Assembly: GCA_016722705.1 (NCBI GenBank) | Contig: JADKGN010000005.1 | Coordinates: forward strand, 310,001-374,000 | DNA length: 64,000 bases | From: Candidatus Dechloromonas phosphoritropha | GTDB taxonomy: Bacteria > Pseudomonadota > Gammaproteobacteria > Burkholderiales > Rhodocyclaceae | Direction of reading: 5' to 3' | Shown: piece by piece, positions 44,780 to 57,511 of the stretch | How positions within the stretch are numbered: the first letter of the stretch is position 1 | Layout of the letters: every line of letters starts with the position of its first letter | Translations under genes and position numbers: made by a program | Notes under the pieces: model-generated | Database searches by the model: none | The model's input: only the letters and a program-made list of their open reading frames with translations | Told to the model about the DNA's origin: nothing

Positions 44780-46282
44780 TCATTCGGGACGCATCTGGGG
44801 GAAGAGGATAACGTCGCGGATCGCGGGGGCGTCGGTCAGCAGCATGACCAGGCGGTCGATGCCGATGCCACAGCCGCCGGTTGGTGGCAGGCCGTATTCG
44901 AGGGCACGGATGAAGTCGGCGTCGTAGTACATCGCTTCCTCGTCGCCGGCCTCCTTGGCCTTCGCCTGTTCGGCGAAGCGCGCGGCCTGGTCTTCGGCAT
45001 CGTTGAGCTCGGAGAAGCCGTTGGCGATCTCGCGGGCGACGATGAACAACTCGAAGCGCTCGGTGATTTCCGGATTGCTGTCGGAGGCACGGGCCAGCGG
45101 CGAGACTTCGACCGGATAGTCGATGATGAAGGTCGGTTCCCAGATCTGGGCTTCGGCTGTTTCCTCGAAGAACATCAGTTGTAGCGTGCCGAGGCCGGGC
45201 GTGCCCTTCATCTCGACCTTGCGCGCGGCGATCTGTTCGCGCAACCAGCTGGCGTCGGCGAGCTGGGTGGCGCTGTATTGCGGACAGAAGTGCAGCACTG
45301 CCTCGACCATGGTCATGCGCTGAAACGGCTTTGACAAATCGAGTTCGCGGCCCTGATAGTGGAACACCTCGCGCCCGAGCGCCTCGCGCGCGGCGTGGCG
45401 CAGCAGACCTTCGGTGAAATCCATCAGGCTCTTGTAGTCGGCGTAGGCCTCATAGAATTCCATCATCGTGAATTCGGGGTTGTGGCGCGGGGAGAGTCCT
45501 TCGTTGCGGAAGTTGCGGTTGATCTCGAACACCTTCTCGAAACCGCCGACCACCAGGCGCTTGAGGTATAGCTCGGGTGCGATGCGCAGGAACTGCTGCA
45601 TGTCGAGTGCGTTGTGGTGGGTGACGAAGGGCTTAGCCGACGCGCCGCCGGGGATCGGATGCATCATCGGCGTTTCGACTTCGAGAAAGCCGTGGCCGTT
45701 CATGTAGTTGCGGATCGAGGCGACGATGCGGCTGCGTGCCAGGAAGGTGAAGCGCGTTTCCTCGTTCATGATCAGGTCGACATAACGCTGGCGATACTTC
45801 ATTTCCTGGTCGGCCAGGCCGTGGAACTTGTCCGGCAGCGGGCGCAGCGACTTGGTCAGCAGGCGGATCTCGGTCGCGTGGATGGTCAGTTCGCCGGTCC
45901 GGGTCTTCATCAGTGTGCCGACGACGCCGAGAATGTCGCCGAGATCCCAGGTCTTGAAATCGGTGTAGACTGCGTCGCCAAGACCGTCGCGGGTGACGTA
46001 GATCTGGATGCGGCCGGAGAGGTCCTGTAGCGTCGCGAAGGAAGCCTTGCCCATGAGGCGCTTCAGCATCATGCGGCCGGCGACTTTGACCTCGACCGGC
46101 ATGCCCTGCAGTTCCTCCGACGTCTTGTCGCCGTAGCTGTCGAGCAGCTTGAGCGCGGTATTCTCGCGCTGGAAGTCGTTCGGGAAGGCTCTGCCTGACT
46201 TGCGCCACTCGGCGAGCTTGGCGCGGCGCTCGGCGATGAGCTGATTCTCGTCTTGCTGGACAGGCTGTTCGGCGTTGGACAT
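44780..46282 (-). CDS. lysS: Lysyl-tRNA synthetase, class II
   Basis: 500 aa. The N-terminal OB-fold anticodon-binding domain (VKVAGRMMLKRLMGKASFAT) precedes a class II catalytic domain with motif 1 YMNGHGFLEVETPMMHPIPG, motif 2 FRNEGLSPRHNPEFTMMEFY and motif 3 GGCGIGIDRLVMLL. The ATG at 46282 has GAGG upstream on the minus strand; a longer frame to 46519 is not conserved. Length is typical. It is transcribed alone. Confidence 0.95.
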   Translation of the reverse strand: MSNAEQPVQQDENQLIAERRAKLAEWRKSGRAFPNDFQRENTALKLLDSYGDKTSEELQGMPVEVKVAGRMMLKRLMGKASFATLQDLSGRIQIYVTRDGLGDAVYTDFKTWDLGDILGVVGTLMKTRTGELTIHATEIRLLTKSLRPLPDKFHGLADQEMKYRQRYVDLIMNEETRFTFLARSRIVASIRNYMNGHGFLEVETPMMHPIPGGASAKPFVTHHNALDMQQFLRIAPELYLKRLVVGGFEKVFEINRNFRNEGLSPRHNPEFTMMEFYEAYADYKSLMDFTEGLLRHAAREALGREVFHYQGRELDLSKPFQRMTMVEAVLHFCPQYSATQLADASWLREQIAARKVEMKGTPGLGTLQLMFFEETAEAQIWEPTFIIDYPVEVSPLARASDSNPEITERFELFIVAREIANGFSELNDAEDQAARFAEQAKAKEAGDEEAMYYDADFIRALEYGLPPTGGCGIGIDRLVMLLTDAPAIRDVILFPQMRPE

Positions 46283-46551
46283 GAAGGATCCTCGGAAAAT
46301 GGGGTATGTTGCGGTCGACCGCGTAAAACCATGAATTCTCGCCGATCTCACCCCGCTGCAACAAGCATGCACGAATTTTTTGGTTGCGCTGCGCGGCGGA
46401 TGCACGCGAGCGCCGCTGTTTCGGGATTCACCGCTTGTTGCCAGCGGCAATGGCAGTGAGATAATTGCGCCGTGGAAACCTTGTCTGGTTCTCACGGCCA
46501 GCCGCAAGGCGGGGCGCATCGCCGGTGCGTGGAGATCGACGGGAGAGGAAT

Positions 46552-46905
46552 ATGCGTATGGCCAGACCTTGGCAATTGATTGGTGTCCTGTGCTCCGGGA
46601 TCTTATTGGGCTCGGCCGTCGCTGCGCCGCTCAATATTCTGGGCTTTGACGACATGTCGTGCGCTGCCTGGAGCGCTTCGAAGGATGACGCGGATCGGAG
46701 GAGCAGCTACATTGTGTGGATCCGCGGATTCCTGACCGGGCATAACTACGGCGAGCAAAGTCAGCAGGTCTCCGGCATTTCCAGCGGCACGATCGAGAAT
46801 TTCGTCAATCGCTATTGTGTCCAGAGTCCAGGCGGCCAGTTCAGCGACGCGGCATTCCGTCTGAGCGACCAGTTCTCGGGGCGCAACCAGCCAATCAGGA
46901 AATGA
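46552..46905 (+). CDS. Small exported two-cysteine protein, unknown function
   Basis: 117 aa with a signal peptide (WQLIGVLCSGILLGSAVAAP) and a compact helical mature region: DDMSCAAWSASKDDADRRSS, then IVWIRGFLTGHNYGEQSQQV and FVNRYCVQSPGGQFSDAA. The two mature cysteines probably form a disulfide, as in HdeA/Rap1a-like small periplasmic proteins. GAGAGGA precedes ATG 46552. It diverges from lysS and has no clear operon partner. Confidence 0.6.
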   Translation: MRMARPWQLIGVLCSGILLGSAVAAPLNILGFDDMSCAAWSASKDDADRRSSYIVWIRGFLTGHNYGEQSQQVSGISSGTIENFVNRYCVQSPGGQFSDAAFRLSDQFSGRNQPIRK

Positions 46906-46945
46906 ACCCGGGCCCGGTTTCCCCTTGACCGGAAACCCCCGGATT

Positions 46946-47791
46946 TCAGGCAGCCACGACGCTGCTCGATGACCGTGCGGGTGAGTGCCGACGGACCGCC
47001 GTTTCCAGCCAGCGCGCCACCGTGTCGGCGGCCGCCCGCCATTGATGTTCCAGCATCAGCATGTGGCCGCAGTCAGGGACGTACATCTCCTGGGCGTGCC
47101 AGCGCAAGGCGGTGAAACTCGTGGTGAAGGGCGGAAAGACCGCGTCGCGCTCGCCGCCGATCACCATGACCGGAAGTGGCGTCCGCAGACGATGGTGCCG
47201 GAGGCCGACAAACAGCATGTCGGAGATGGCACGGGTGGGTTCCGGCTGGATCAGGTGCGCGAAGTCGAGGAGTTCTTCAGGCCTGGTCACCGGTGAGAAA
47301 TAGATGTCGCGCATCAGCGCCAGGCTCGTCGGGCCGAGCTCCCCATGTTGGCTGAGCCGCGGGATCTCGGAAAACATCTCGGGGTGCTTCAGGGCAAGCC
47401 GCATGATCGAGCCCCAGGTACCGGTCGGCGGCACCGGCGCCATGAGTACTGCGGCACGGGCGGTGGTCCGCTCGAGTACACGCTCGATCACGGCACAGCC
47501 CATCGAATGACCGATCAGCACGGTATCGCCGGGCAGTTTGGCGAGCACCTGACGGAGGTCGGTGACATAGTCGTCGATGCCGAAGCGGTCGGCTTCTTCC
47601 TTGCCTTCGCTCAGACCGTGTGCCGTAAGGTCGACCGCGTGACAGTTGTAGCCGAGCGCGGTGAAGTAGGGTAGAAAATGGATGTCCCAGCAGCGGGAGT
47701 CCACGTAGGCACCATGGACGAACAGCAGGTCGGGCGCATCCGTGGGCATCTTGGCGGGGCGGTGGAGCGTGTGAATCTGGCGCGAGGGCAT
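46946..47791 (-). CDS. Alpha/beta hydrolase
   Basis: 281-aa cytosolic hydrolase: oxyanion-region LLFVHGAYVDSRCWDIHFLP, nucleophile elbow VLIGHSMGCAVIERVL, acid-region VMVIGGERDAVFPPF and catalytic His in VPDCGHMLMLE. All triad elements look intact. The substrate is not evident; the fold fits esterases, lipases and haloperoxidase-like enzymes. It has no coupled neighbour. Confidence 0.82.
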   Translation of the reverse strand: MPSRQIHTLHRPAKMPTDAPDLLFVHGAYVDSRCWDIHFLPYFTALGYNCHAVDLTAHGLSEGKEEADRFGIDDYVTDLRQVLAKLPGDTVLIGHSMGCAVIERVLERTTARAAVLMAPVPPTGTWGSIMRLALKHPEMFSEIPRLSQHGELGPTSLALMRDIYFSPVTRPEELLDFAHLIQPEPTRAISDMLFVGLRHHRLRTPLPVMVIGGERDAVFPPFTTSFTALRWHAQEMYVPDCGHMLMLEHQWRAAADTVARWLETAVRRHSPARSSSSVVAA

Positions 47792-47826
47792 GCAATGGAC
47801 TCCGTAACGGTGGCGGGAGCGTATTC

Positions 47827-48843
47827 CTAAACCCGCAGCAGTGCAATTTTAAGTGGTGGCTGGCCATCGTGGCTGGGGAAATCTTCCTCCGGAATGATCC
47901 ATTCCATTTCCCGGATCTTCCTGCCTGTCTTAGCGGCGCAGCGTGCAAGTTGGTCGGCCCAGACCTCGCGCGAAATTTCCGCTGCATTGTTGCAACAGAT
48001 CAGGGTTCCGCCCTCGGTCGTGCACAGCAGCGCCAGCTTCATCAGAGCAGCGTAATCCTTGACGATATCGACGACGCCGAACTGGCTCTTGGCATGGCGT
48101 GGCGGGTCGAGGAAGACGAGGTCGAAGCCGCGCCTGTCGAGCTTTGGAAAGGCCGGCATGCGCTTGCCCCTGACCACGGTTGGCTGGCCGCCCCCGGCTA
48201 TCTGGCGCATCGCGGCAAAGGCGTCGCTGTGGATGAAGCGCAGGCGGATCGGCAGGTCGTTGAGACGGGCATTTTCCTTCCCCACCCTGAGGTTGGACTC
48301 GGCGAAGTCGATGTTGACGACATGCGCGGCTCCGGCCCTGGCAGCGGCGACGCCGATGCCGCAAGTGTAGGCGAACAGGTTGAGCAGCGACTTACCGGAG
48401 GCTTCCTGCATGATCCGGCGGCGACCGACGCGCATATCGAGAAAGAGCCACGGGTCCTGGCCAGCGTGACGGGCCTGGATGACATAGCGCACGCCCATTT
48501 CACGAATCTCGCGCGGCTTTCGGGCCGCGCTCAGCAGATCGGTCGGCAACGGGTTGGCGACGCGCGAGTTGGCGTGGCTGCGATCGTTGTAGATGGTGGT
48601 CAGACCGGGTACGGCGGCGGCGTAGAAATTCTCGATGGCGACCCGTTCATCGCCGTCTAGTGGCTTGTGGAAGGTCTGGATCAGCAGCAGGTCACCGTAG
48701 CGGTCGACGGTCAGACCCGGCCGTTTTTCGCTGCTGCCGTTGAACAGGCGGTAGGCATTGGTGTCTTCCTCGTGCAGGCGCGCGATCAGAGGCTGGCGAG
48801 CGGTGAGGGCAGCCTGCAGAAGTTCGGTCAGCGGGTCTTGCAT
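47827..48843 (-). CDS. SAM-dependent RNA methyltransferase, RlmI/RlmK-like
   Basis: 338 aa. An N-terminal segment NAYRLFNGSSEKRPGLTVDR YG precedes the PUA-like part seen in RlmI. The Rossmann domain has SLLNLFAYTCGIGVAAARAG (motif I), NIDFAESNLRVGKENARLN and the catalytic-type FDLVFLDPPRHAKSQFG (motif IV). It likely methylates a cytosine or guanine in 23S rRNA. CGGGAG lies near ATG 48843. The exact target cannot be assigned. Confidence 0.8.
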   Translation of the reverse strand: MQDPLTELLQAALTARQPLIARLHEEDTNAYRLFNGSSEKRPGLTVDRYGDLLLIQTFHKPLDGDERVAIENFYAAAVPGLTTIYNDRSHANSRVANPLPTDLLSAARKPREIREMGVRYVIQARHAGQDPWLFLDMRVGRRRIMQEASGKSLLNLFAYTCGIGVAAARAGAAHVVNIDFAESNLRVGKENARLNDLPIRLRFIHSDAFAAMRQIAGGGQPTVVRGKRMPAFPKLDRRGFDLVFLDPPRHAKSQFGVVDIVKDYAALMKLALLCTTEGGTLICCNNAAEISREVWADQLARCAAKTGRKIREMEWIIPEEDFPSHDGQPPLKIALLRV

Positions 48844-49078
48844 GGGGTTCTCCCGGCGAAGTGGTGGCGCTCACTGAGGAATCACGCCCCTGTAAAAGCC
48901 GCAGGGCCGTATGCCAACAGCGTGCCACGCGGCGCGCCGCTCCGAGTCATCGCGTCGCCACCAGTGCACAGGCCACCAGCAGTTTCTCCCAAAGTGGCCA
49001 AGGTGCGTGGTTGCTTACCCGGTTGCCGTTCGCCGTGCGGCGTTCGCAGGTGCCGGCGTTATTGGTCCACAGCCAGGA

Positions 49079-49522
49079 TCAGCAAGTCTTCTCAGCGTGA
49101 CAGGCGGCAATGCTCTGAGCGGCCGGCACGAGCGTGCCGCCACTTGCGGTCCAGCCCTTGATGCCATTTTTCAGGTTATAGACCTTGGCATAGCCGGCTT
49201 GTTGCGAGAGCAACTGGCTGACCGACCTGGTCCGGTTGCCCGAACGGCAGATGACGGCAACCGGGTCTCCCGGTTTGGCCAGCGGCTTCAACCTTTCAAG
49301 CCAGGCGTCCGGATCGGCTCGCCCACGCTCGTCATAGAAGGTCAGCAGCTTGGTGCCGGCGACAATGCCGGTTTCTTCCCATTCGGGCTGGGTGCGGATA
49401 TCGATCACCGTGACCCCGCTCTTCAACAGTTTCGCCAACTCGGCGTTGTCGATATCGACAACTTCGGCGCGAGCCACCAGGGCGAGCAGCGAGAGGGAGG
49501 AAAAAAGCAGGAATTGGCGCAT
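49079..49522 (-). CDS. Exported rhodanese-like sulfurtransferase
   Basis: 147 aa. A signal peptide (FLLFSSLSLLALVARA) is followed by one rhodanese domain with DIDNAELAKLLKSGVTVIDI, a CH2A-like RTQPEWEETG and the active-site loop VICRSGNRTRSVSQLL. The catalytic Cys is present. It is periplasmic and may relay sulfane sulfur. ATG 49522 gives a normal leader. The tail contains two further Cys (IAACHAEKTC). No gene lies in the 235 bp between it and the methyltransferase start. Confidence 0.85.
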   Translation of the reverse strand: MRQFLLFSSLSLLALVARAEVVDIDNAELAKLLKSGVTVIDIRTQPEWEETGIVAGTKLLTFYDERGRADPDAWLERLKPLAKPGDPVAVICRSGNRTRSVSQLLSQQAGYAKVYNLKNGIKGWTASGGTLVPAAQSIAACHAEKTC

Positions 49523-49569
49523 GGCAGACCCCAAAAATCAGTATTTGCTGATTCTATACCAAGTGCCAT

Positions 49570-50115
49570 TCATTGCCGTCCTTGTTGCTGGCGCTTCATC
49601 ATTTCGCGGACCTGCGGATCCTTCATCATCTCCTGCATGTTTCCGGTGTTCACCGGCGGCATCCCCGGCATCATGATGTCGCCGGGCTTCTGGCCCGGCT
49701 TGCAAGGGCCGAGCCAGCGCGCTTCCTGCGTCATCTTCATTTCGCTCATGCCATGCTGCGGCGGGTTGTAACGGATCAGCATGTCGTTGCGGTAGGTGCT
49801 GTCGAAGTCGCCGGTGATGACGGCATCGGTGGTTGCCGTGGTGCCGTCGAACTTGCACACCGAATGGATGGTCACCTTGCCGGCACCGCGACTGACGTCC
49901 ATTACCGAGCAATTGCTCTTCTCCCTGGCGCGTTCCTGCATCAGGTTGTCGCTAGTCTGGTCGACGCACATCTGAATCGGCCCCCGCGAGGGCATGCCAG
50001 CCATCTCGGTCCTGACTTCCCAGAGACCGGACTTGCGCTTGGGAGCGTCCGCCGCGCTGGCGGGAGCGGCCAACAGCACGGCAAGAAGGGTGAGGCTGAT
50101 GCGGGCGGTATTCAT
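49570..50115 (-). CDS. Exported DUF3617 protein
   Basis: 181 aa. A signal peptide (LTLLAVLLAAPASAADAP) is followed by the DUF3617 domain: KSGLWEVRTEMAGMPSRGPI, then QMCVDQTSDNLM, KSNCSVMDVSRGAGKVTI and DFDSTYRNDMLIRY. Several Cys probably form disulfides in the periplasm. A Met/Pro/Gln-rich tail (GDIMMPGMPPVNTGNMQEMM) is low-complexity. The domain's function is unknown. The GGGAG site supports ATG 50115. Confidence 0.82.
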   Translation of the reverse strand: MNTARISLTLLAVLLAAPASAADAPKRKSGLWEVRTEMAGMPSRGPIQMCVDQTSDNLMQERAREKSNCSVMDVSRGAGKVTIHSVCKFDGTTATTDAVITGDFDSTYRNDMLIRYNPPQHGMSEMKMTQEARWLGPCKPGQKPGDIMMPGMPPVNTGNMQEMMKDPQVREMMKRQQQGRQ

Positions 50116-50203
50116 GGATTGGGCTCCCTGGCGTCGTCGCTCTATCGTATCCCGGTTTGGGGCAATCGTCATGTGATAATGCTGGCTCTTGACTAGGGCG
50201 GGC

Positions 50204-50752
50204 ATGGCACTCAAAGCGACAATTTACAAGGCCGATCTGCAAGTCGCCGACCTCGACCGGGCTCATTTCGGCGATTATTCGCTGACCATCGCCCGCCACC
50301 CATCGGAAACTGACGAGCGCATGATGGTGCGCCTGCTGGCATTTGCCCTCAATGCCTCGCCGACGCTGGCGTTCGGGCGCGGCCTGTCGACCGAAGACGA
50401 GCCCGACCTGTGGGATATCGACGCCACTGGCGGCATCGAACGCTGGATCGATGTCGGCCTGCCAGACGAAAAAGCCATTCGCCGCGCCTGCGCCCGTTCA
50501 CGCCATGTCGTTGTCGTCAGTTACGGTGGGCGGGGCGCCGACAACTGGTGGCAACAGACCGCAGGCAAGGTCGCTGGCCGGAAGAATCTGCGTGTCCTGG
50601 CGCTCAGCCCCGGCGAGTGCCAGGCGCTGGCCAGCCTGGCGCGACGCAACATGCGTCTGCAATGCACGGTTCAGGACGGTATTGTCTGGTTGGGCTGCGA
50701 AGATCAGCACGTAGAAATGATGCCGAGGGTTCTGTTTCCGGCCGAGGAATAG
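50204..50752 (+). CDS. yaeQ: YaeQ family protein
   Basis: 182 aa, the full length of YaeQ. It opens MALKATIYKADLQVADLDRA and continues with the family's DYSLTIARHPSETDERMMVR, EDEPDLWDIDATGGIERWID and RSRHVVVVSYG. The fold is PD-(D/E)xK-nuclease-like, but the physiological role is unsettled. ATG 50204 is the natural start, five codons inside the longest frame. Confidence 0.9.
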   Translation: MALKATIYKADLQVADLDRAHFGDYSLTIARHPSETDERMMVRLLAFALNASPTLAFGRGLSTEDEPDLWDIDATGGIERWIDVGLPDEKAIRRACARSRHVVVVSYGGRGADNWWQQTAGKVAGRKNLRVLALSPGECQALASLARRNMRLQCTVQDGIVWLGCEDQHVEMMPRVLFPAEE

Positions 50753-50808
50753 TAAAATGTGAGGCTGTTCCGGGGGGAGCCCGGCCAATCAGATTGAGCG
50801 AGGTGAGT

Positions 50809-51282
50809 ATGGCGGCAAATGATGATGACGAATCCACGGCGGTAATCGTCGGGGTTCTGGCAGGGATCGCGCTGGCGGTCTTGGCGGTGGTCTACAGCGG
50901 CAGTTCGACCAAGGCTGTGAACGTGGCCAAGGCTCCCACCGATGAAGTGGTCGACATTGCACCGCTCGGCGAACCTCTGGCCAAGGTCTATTTCGCCGTG
51001 GGCGAGGCGAGGCTGACTGACGCCGACATGGCTGTCGTCGCTTTGACCTTGCAGGCGCTGGCCGCCAATTCCCGGACCATCGTGCTCTTGTCCGGCTTCC
51101 ATGATCCTTCCGGCGATGCCAGACAGAACGCCGAACTTGCCCGGGCGCGAGCACTTTCCGTACGCGATGCGCTCGTTGCTGGCGGTGTGCCCGCCGACCG
51201 TTGCAAGTTGCGTAAGCCTGAATCGAATATTGGTAGCGGCAGCCCGGAAGAGAGCCGTCGCGTCGAAATCCGCGTTCAGTAG
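50809..51282 (+). CDS. OmpA-like domain membrane protein
   Basis: 157 aa. A short acidic N-terminus and one membrane segment (STAVIVGVLAGIALAVLAVV) are followed by an OmpA-type peptidoglycan-binding-like domain: AKVYFAVGEARLTDADMAVV, VLLSGFHDPSGDARQNAELA and ARALSVRDALVAGGVPADRC. It would be anchored in the inner membrane facing the periplasm. GAGG lies before ATG 50809. Function beyond wall association is not evident. Confidence 0.75.
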   Translation: MAANDDDESTAVIVGVLAGIALAVLAVVYSGSSTKAVNVAKAPTDEVVDIAPLGEPLAKVYFAVGEARLTDADMAVVALTLQALAANSRTIVLLSGFHDPSGDARQNAELARARALSVRDALVAGGVPADRCKLRKPESNIGSGSPEESRRVEIRVQ

Positions 51283-51332
51283 TACGATTTTAGTCACTAA
51301 CCAGTTCAATCATCACAAATCATGAGAAGAAT

Positions 51333-52865
51333 TCAGGATGCGCAAGCCATGGTTGGCACTATGTTGAAGCGGGTCAATGAGCAGGCCGCAGCGACGACTG
51401 AACGTCCCAATCGAGTGAGGTAGTAGCGATAGGTATGAGTGACTTTCTTGATCAAGCCGAGCGTACGCAGTCGGGCAAGTTGGCGCGACATGGCGGACGG
51501 AGTGAGCTTCAGATAGCTGAGAAGATCGGCACGACGCCAACCGTGAATGTTGAACTCGCCGCGTTGCATGGTTTGCAGCAAGGCTTTCTCGGCAGGATCA
51601 AAGAAGTTCACCCCTTTGACACCGGGAGCCGCCCCCAACCGTGGCATGCTCAATCGCTCCAAGTCACGCTCGCCGGCACTGGGGTCATCGAGGCTGGAGA
51701 GGAACGCCAGGTAACGTTGGTTGCAGCCGAGCAGGATGTCGCGCAGGTCGATCAGGCTATAGATTGTCTTCTTCAGGGGCGCCAATTCTCGGGTGGCGTG
51801 CCTGTCCTTGTGTTCCACCTTGCGGTGGTGTTTGAAGAAACTCACGTCATTGACGGTCGTTTCGACCCGCAGTACGCGGGAGAATTTGTCATACACCTTG
51901 ACGCCAGCGGCGCCCATGGTGTGCTTGATGCAGCGCCCCTCGATACGGGTGGACAACCGGGAACCGATCTCCTGGGCCAGTTGTGGCGTGACCTTCTTGC
52001 CCAGAAAGCTGGAGACGCGTTCTGCGTTGGCGGCCAAGACCGCTTGGCGCGAAATGGCGTCATACAGTGGAACCAATATCTGCTCACTGCGAAACATCAG
52101 GTCGGTGGAGTATTCGACTTGGCGCAAGCTCCAGTGATACGAGGATCCAAAGACGTCAAGCACTGGGCACAACCACTGCGCATAGCGATCCAGTCGCGGG
52201 TGAAGTACGTCGGGACTGAACGCATCCGCCAGCGCCTGCGCCTGCGCGATGTCGGCGACACGCAGGAAGGCGTTGTCCTGCTGGAGGAAGTCGATCCTTT
52301 CTCGCGTCAGAGTTCTTGCCAGAGCGCTGTGACCATTACAGTAGAACTGCAACCCGAACGGTGCCCACGTCGGCACACGCAGGTAGCACAACCCCAGTTC
52401 CTCGTCGATGAAATAGAAGTAGTCGTGCAGGCACTTGCCTTGATCGGGGCGCAGGTAAGTCTTGCCACTGCCTTTGTCATGCCACGGTTTGTAGCTCGGA
52501 CAGGCTTCCATGGCCGAGAGCACATGCACCAAACCCGGTGCGTCGCCGCGACCGGCGAGCACTCGCGCGACCAACTCTTCCTTGCGAATATGGCTTTTGC
52601 TGACGTGCTCGATTTCAATACCCGCCGCCAGACACACCTCCTGCGCACGCTCACGAATGCGATCTCGCAGCGGCTCGGCAAATCGCGGGTAGTCGAATAC
52701 CCGAATTCCGTGCGTGTACAAATAACTCGTCATTCCTGCCGCGTAGCACGCACCAGGCAGCGTGCCGGTGATAATGATCCGGTCAAAGCACGAAAGCACG
52801 CCATGCATGTTCGTCGCGTATCGTTCCGCCAGAGCCATCGCCAACATGATCGCCTCCTCGGTCAT
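51333..52865 (-). CDS. 510-aa protein of a dispersed, unnamed family with C-terminal winged helix
   Basis: Starts with MHGVLSCFDRIIITGTLPGA and holds conserved blocks IEHVSKSHIRKEELVARVLA, LVHVLSAMEACPSYKPWHDK and APFGLQFYCNGHSALA, ending with a winged-helix-like HGWRRADLLSYLKLTPSAMS. I know the sequence type as a widely scattered hypothetical, sometimes labelled MarR-like, but no function has been given. The scatter suggests a mobile or selfish gene. I found no convincing terminal inverted repeats or target duplications at either side. GGAGG precedes its start. Confidence 0.55.
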   Translation of the reverse strand: MTEEAIMLAMALAERYATNMHGVLSCFDRIIITGTLPGACYAAGMTSYLYTHGIRVFDYPRFAEPLRDRIRERAQEVCLAAGIEIEHVSKSHIRKEELVARVLAGRGDAPGLVHVLSAMEACPSYKPWHDKGSGKTYLRPDQGKCLHDYFYFIDEELGLCYLRVPTWAPFGLQFYCNGHSALARTLTRERIDFLQQDNAFLRVADIAQAQALADAFSPDVLHPRLDRYAQWLCPVLDVFGSSYHWSLRQVEYSTDLMFRSEQILVPLYDAISRQAVLAANAERVSSFLGKKVTPQLAQEIGSRLSTRIEGRCIKHTMGAAGVKVYDKFSRVLRVETTVNDVSFFKHHRKVEHKDRHATRELAPLKKTIYSLIDLRDILLGCNQRYLAFLSSLDDPSAGERDLERLSMPRLGAAPGVKGVNFFDPAEKALLQTMQRGEFNIHGWRRADLLSYLKLTPSAMSRQLARLRTLGLIKKVTHTYRYYLTRLGRSVVAAACSLTRFNIVPTMACAS

Positions 52866-53027
52866 TCGTCAGGCTTCTATCGTAATACCTGTTTGGTTCC
52901 GGCTCGTCCGGCTTAGGGATAGGCGAGCCATGCCGGTTCGCCTTCTTTGCAAGCACGGCATCGACGGTGCCACACCAATAAAAAATCCGTCCCGCCTGCT
53001 GGCAACCGGCGAAGCAATGGGGCGTCG

Positions 53028-53579
53028 TCAGAAGGGAGACAGGGTCGCCACTACCTTGCCCCTCTCGATCCTGATCCCGCGCAGCAGCCAACGCGCGGCG
53101 ATCTCCTGGGCGCTGCCGTCTTCACGCAGCACGTAGACAGGCTTGTCGCGGAAATAGACAGCCATTACCTGGCTGACCGCATGCCGGACCTGCGCCTGAA
53201 ATTCGCGAGGGAGGGCGATCGATTCGACTGAGTCGGCTACGGGGCTGTCAAGGAAGAATGCCTTGGCCTGGTCGTCGTAACGGATGCCGGAGTTTCCCGT
53301 GACGTCGACCGGGAACGGCGGGTTTCCGATCAGGGCGATTTCCATCCGGGCGGCGATTCCGACGCGGCCCTCGGGGATGCCCAAGCGGATTTTTGGTGCC
53401 TCGCGCAGTGTGACGGCCAGCATGGTTCCGACGCGCTTTTGCCGGAGTGCATTTCTGTCGATCGCGGTCTGGATTTCGGCTTCGGTGAAGACAATTTCCT
53501 TGTCGAAGAGCGCGGCGCTGACGTCATGCGGGAGGCAGTGCAGGATGATCAGCAGCAGGGCGGCGAGGGCGGATTTCAT
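53028..53579 (-). CDS. Exported DUF1439-like protein
   Basis: 183 aa. A signal peptide (LAALLLIILHCLPHDVSA) precedes a beta-rich domain with KEIVFTEAEIQTAIDRNALR, GRVGIAARMEIALIGNPPF and the final RDKPVYVLREDGSAQEIAAR. This fits DUF1439/YceB-like periplasmic proteins of the bacterial lipid-binding-type fold. Function unknown. The ATG at 53579 is preferred over one eight codons earlier because the leader then begins with Lys. Confidence 0.65.
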   Translation of the reverse strand: MKSALAALLLIILHCLPHDVSAALFDKEIVFTEAEIQTAIDRNALRQKRVGTMLAVTLREAPKIRLGIPEGRVGIAARMEIALIGNPPFPVDVTGNSGIRYDDQAKAFFLDSPVADSVESIALPREFQAQVRHAVSQVMAVYFRDKPVYVLREDGSAQEIAARWLLRGIRIERGKVVATLSPF

Positions 53580-53890
53580 TCTCGGGAACGGTGCGTCAGG
53601 CACGTCAAAGGGTTGGGGGACGATTGTTGCAGGTAGTTTAGCTGCATTGGGGCTTTTCGCTCAAAACAGAGTGCCATGGCTGAACGCCATGAGGCAAAGG
53701 GTGCGGAATCGGTCGGCAAGCACGATCGATTCCGGGACCGCTTTCCGGTTCCGCAACCTTCTCCCGCTACATCACCTTACAATTTTTGGTGTCAGTTAGC
53801 GTAAAATACCTTGTTGCATTGCACCATCTGCTGCGGCTTTGTCGTCGTCCGGGGTTTTGCTTGCTTCTTCATATGTGTCCAGGAACTTCC
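53580..53890. other. Spacer upstream of nifJ with no gene seen
   Basis: About 310 bp between divergent genes. An open frame upstream of the nifJ ATG reads non-conserved sequence. The nifJ promoter should lie here; I see no clear FNR half-site. Confidence 0.4.

Positions 53891-57503
<3,613 letters not shown>

Positions 57504-57511
<8 letters not shown>

Noticed and set aside
48844..49078. Possible tRNA or small RNA in the spacer beside the rhodanese gene
   Set aside because: No cloverleaf or T-loop signature is visible, and the inverted repeats are short and irregular.
51283..53027. Terminal inverted repeats around the 510-aa gene
   Set aside because: I compared both flanks by eye and found no matching ends or target duplication, so it is not annotated as a mobile element.
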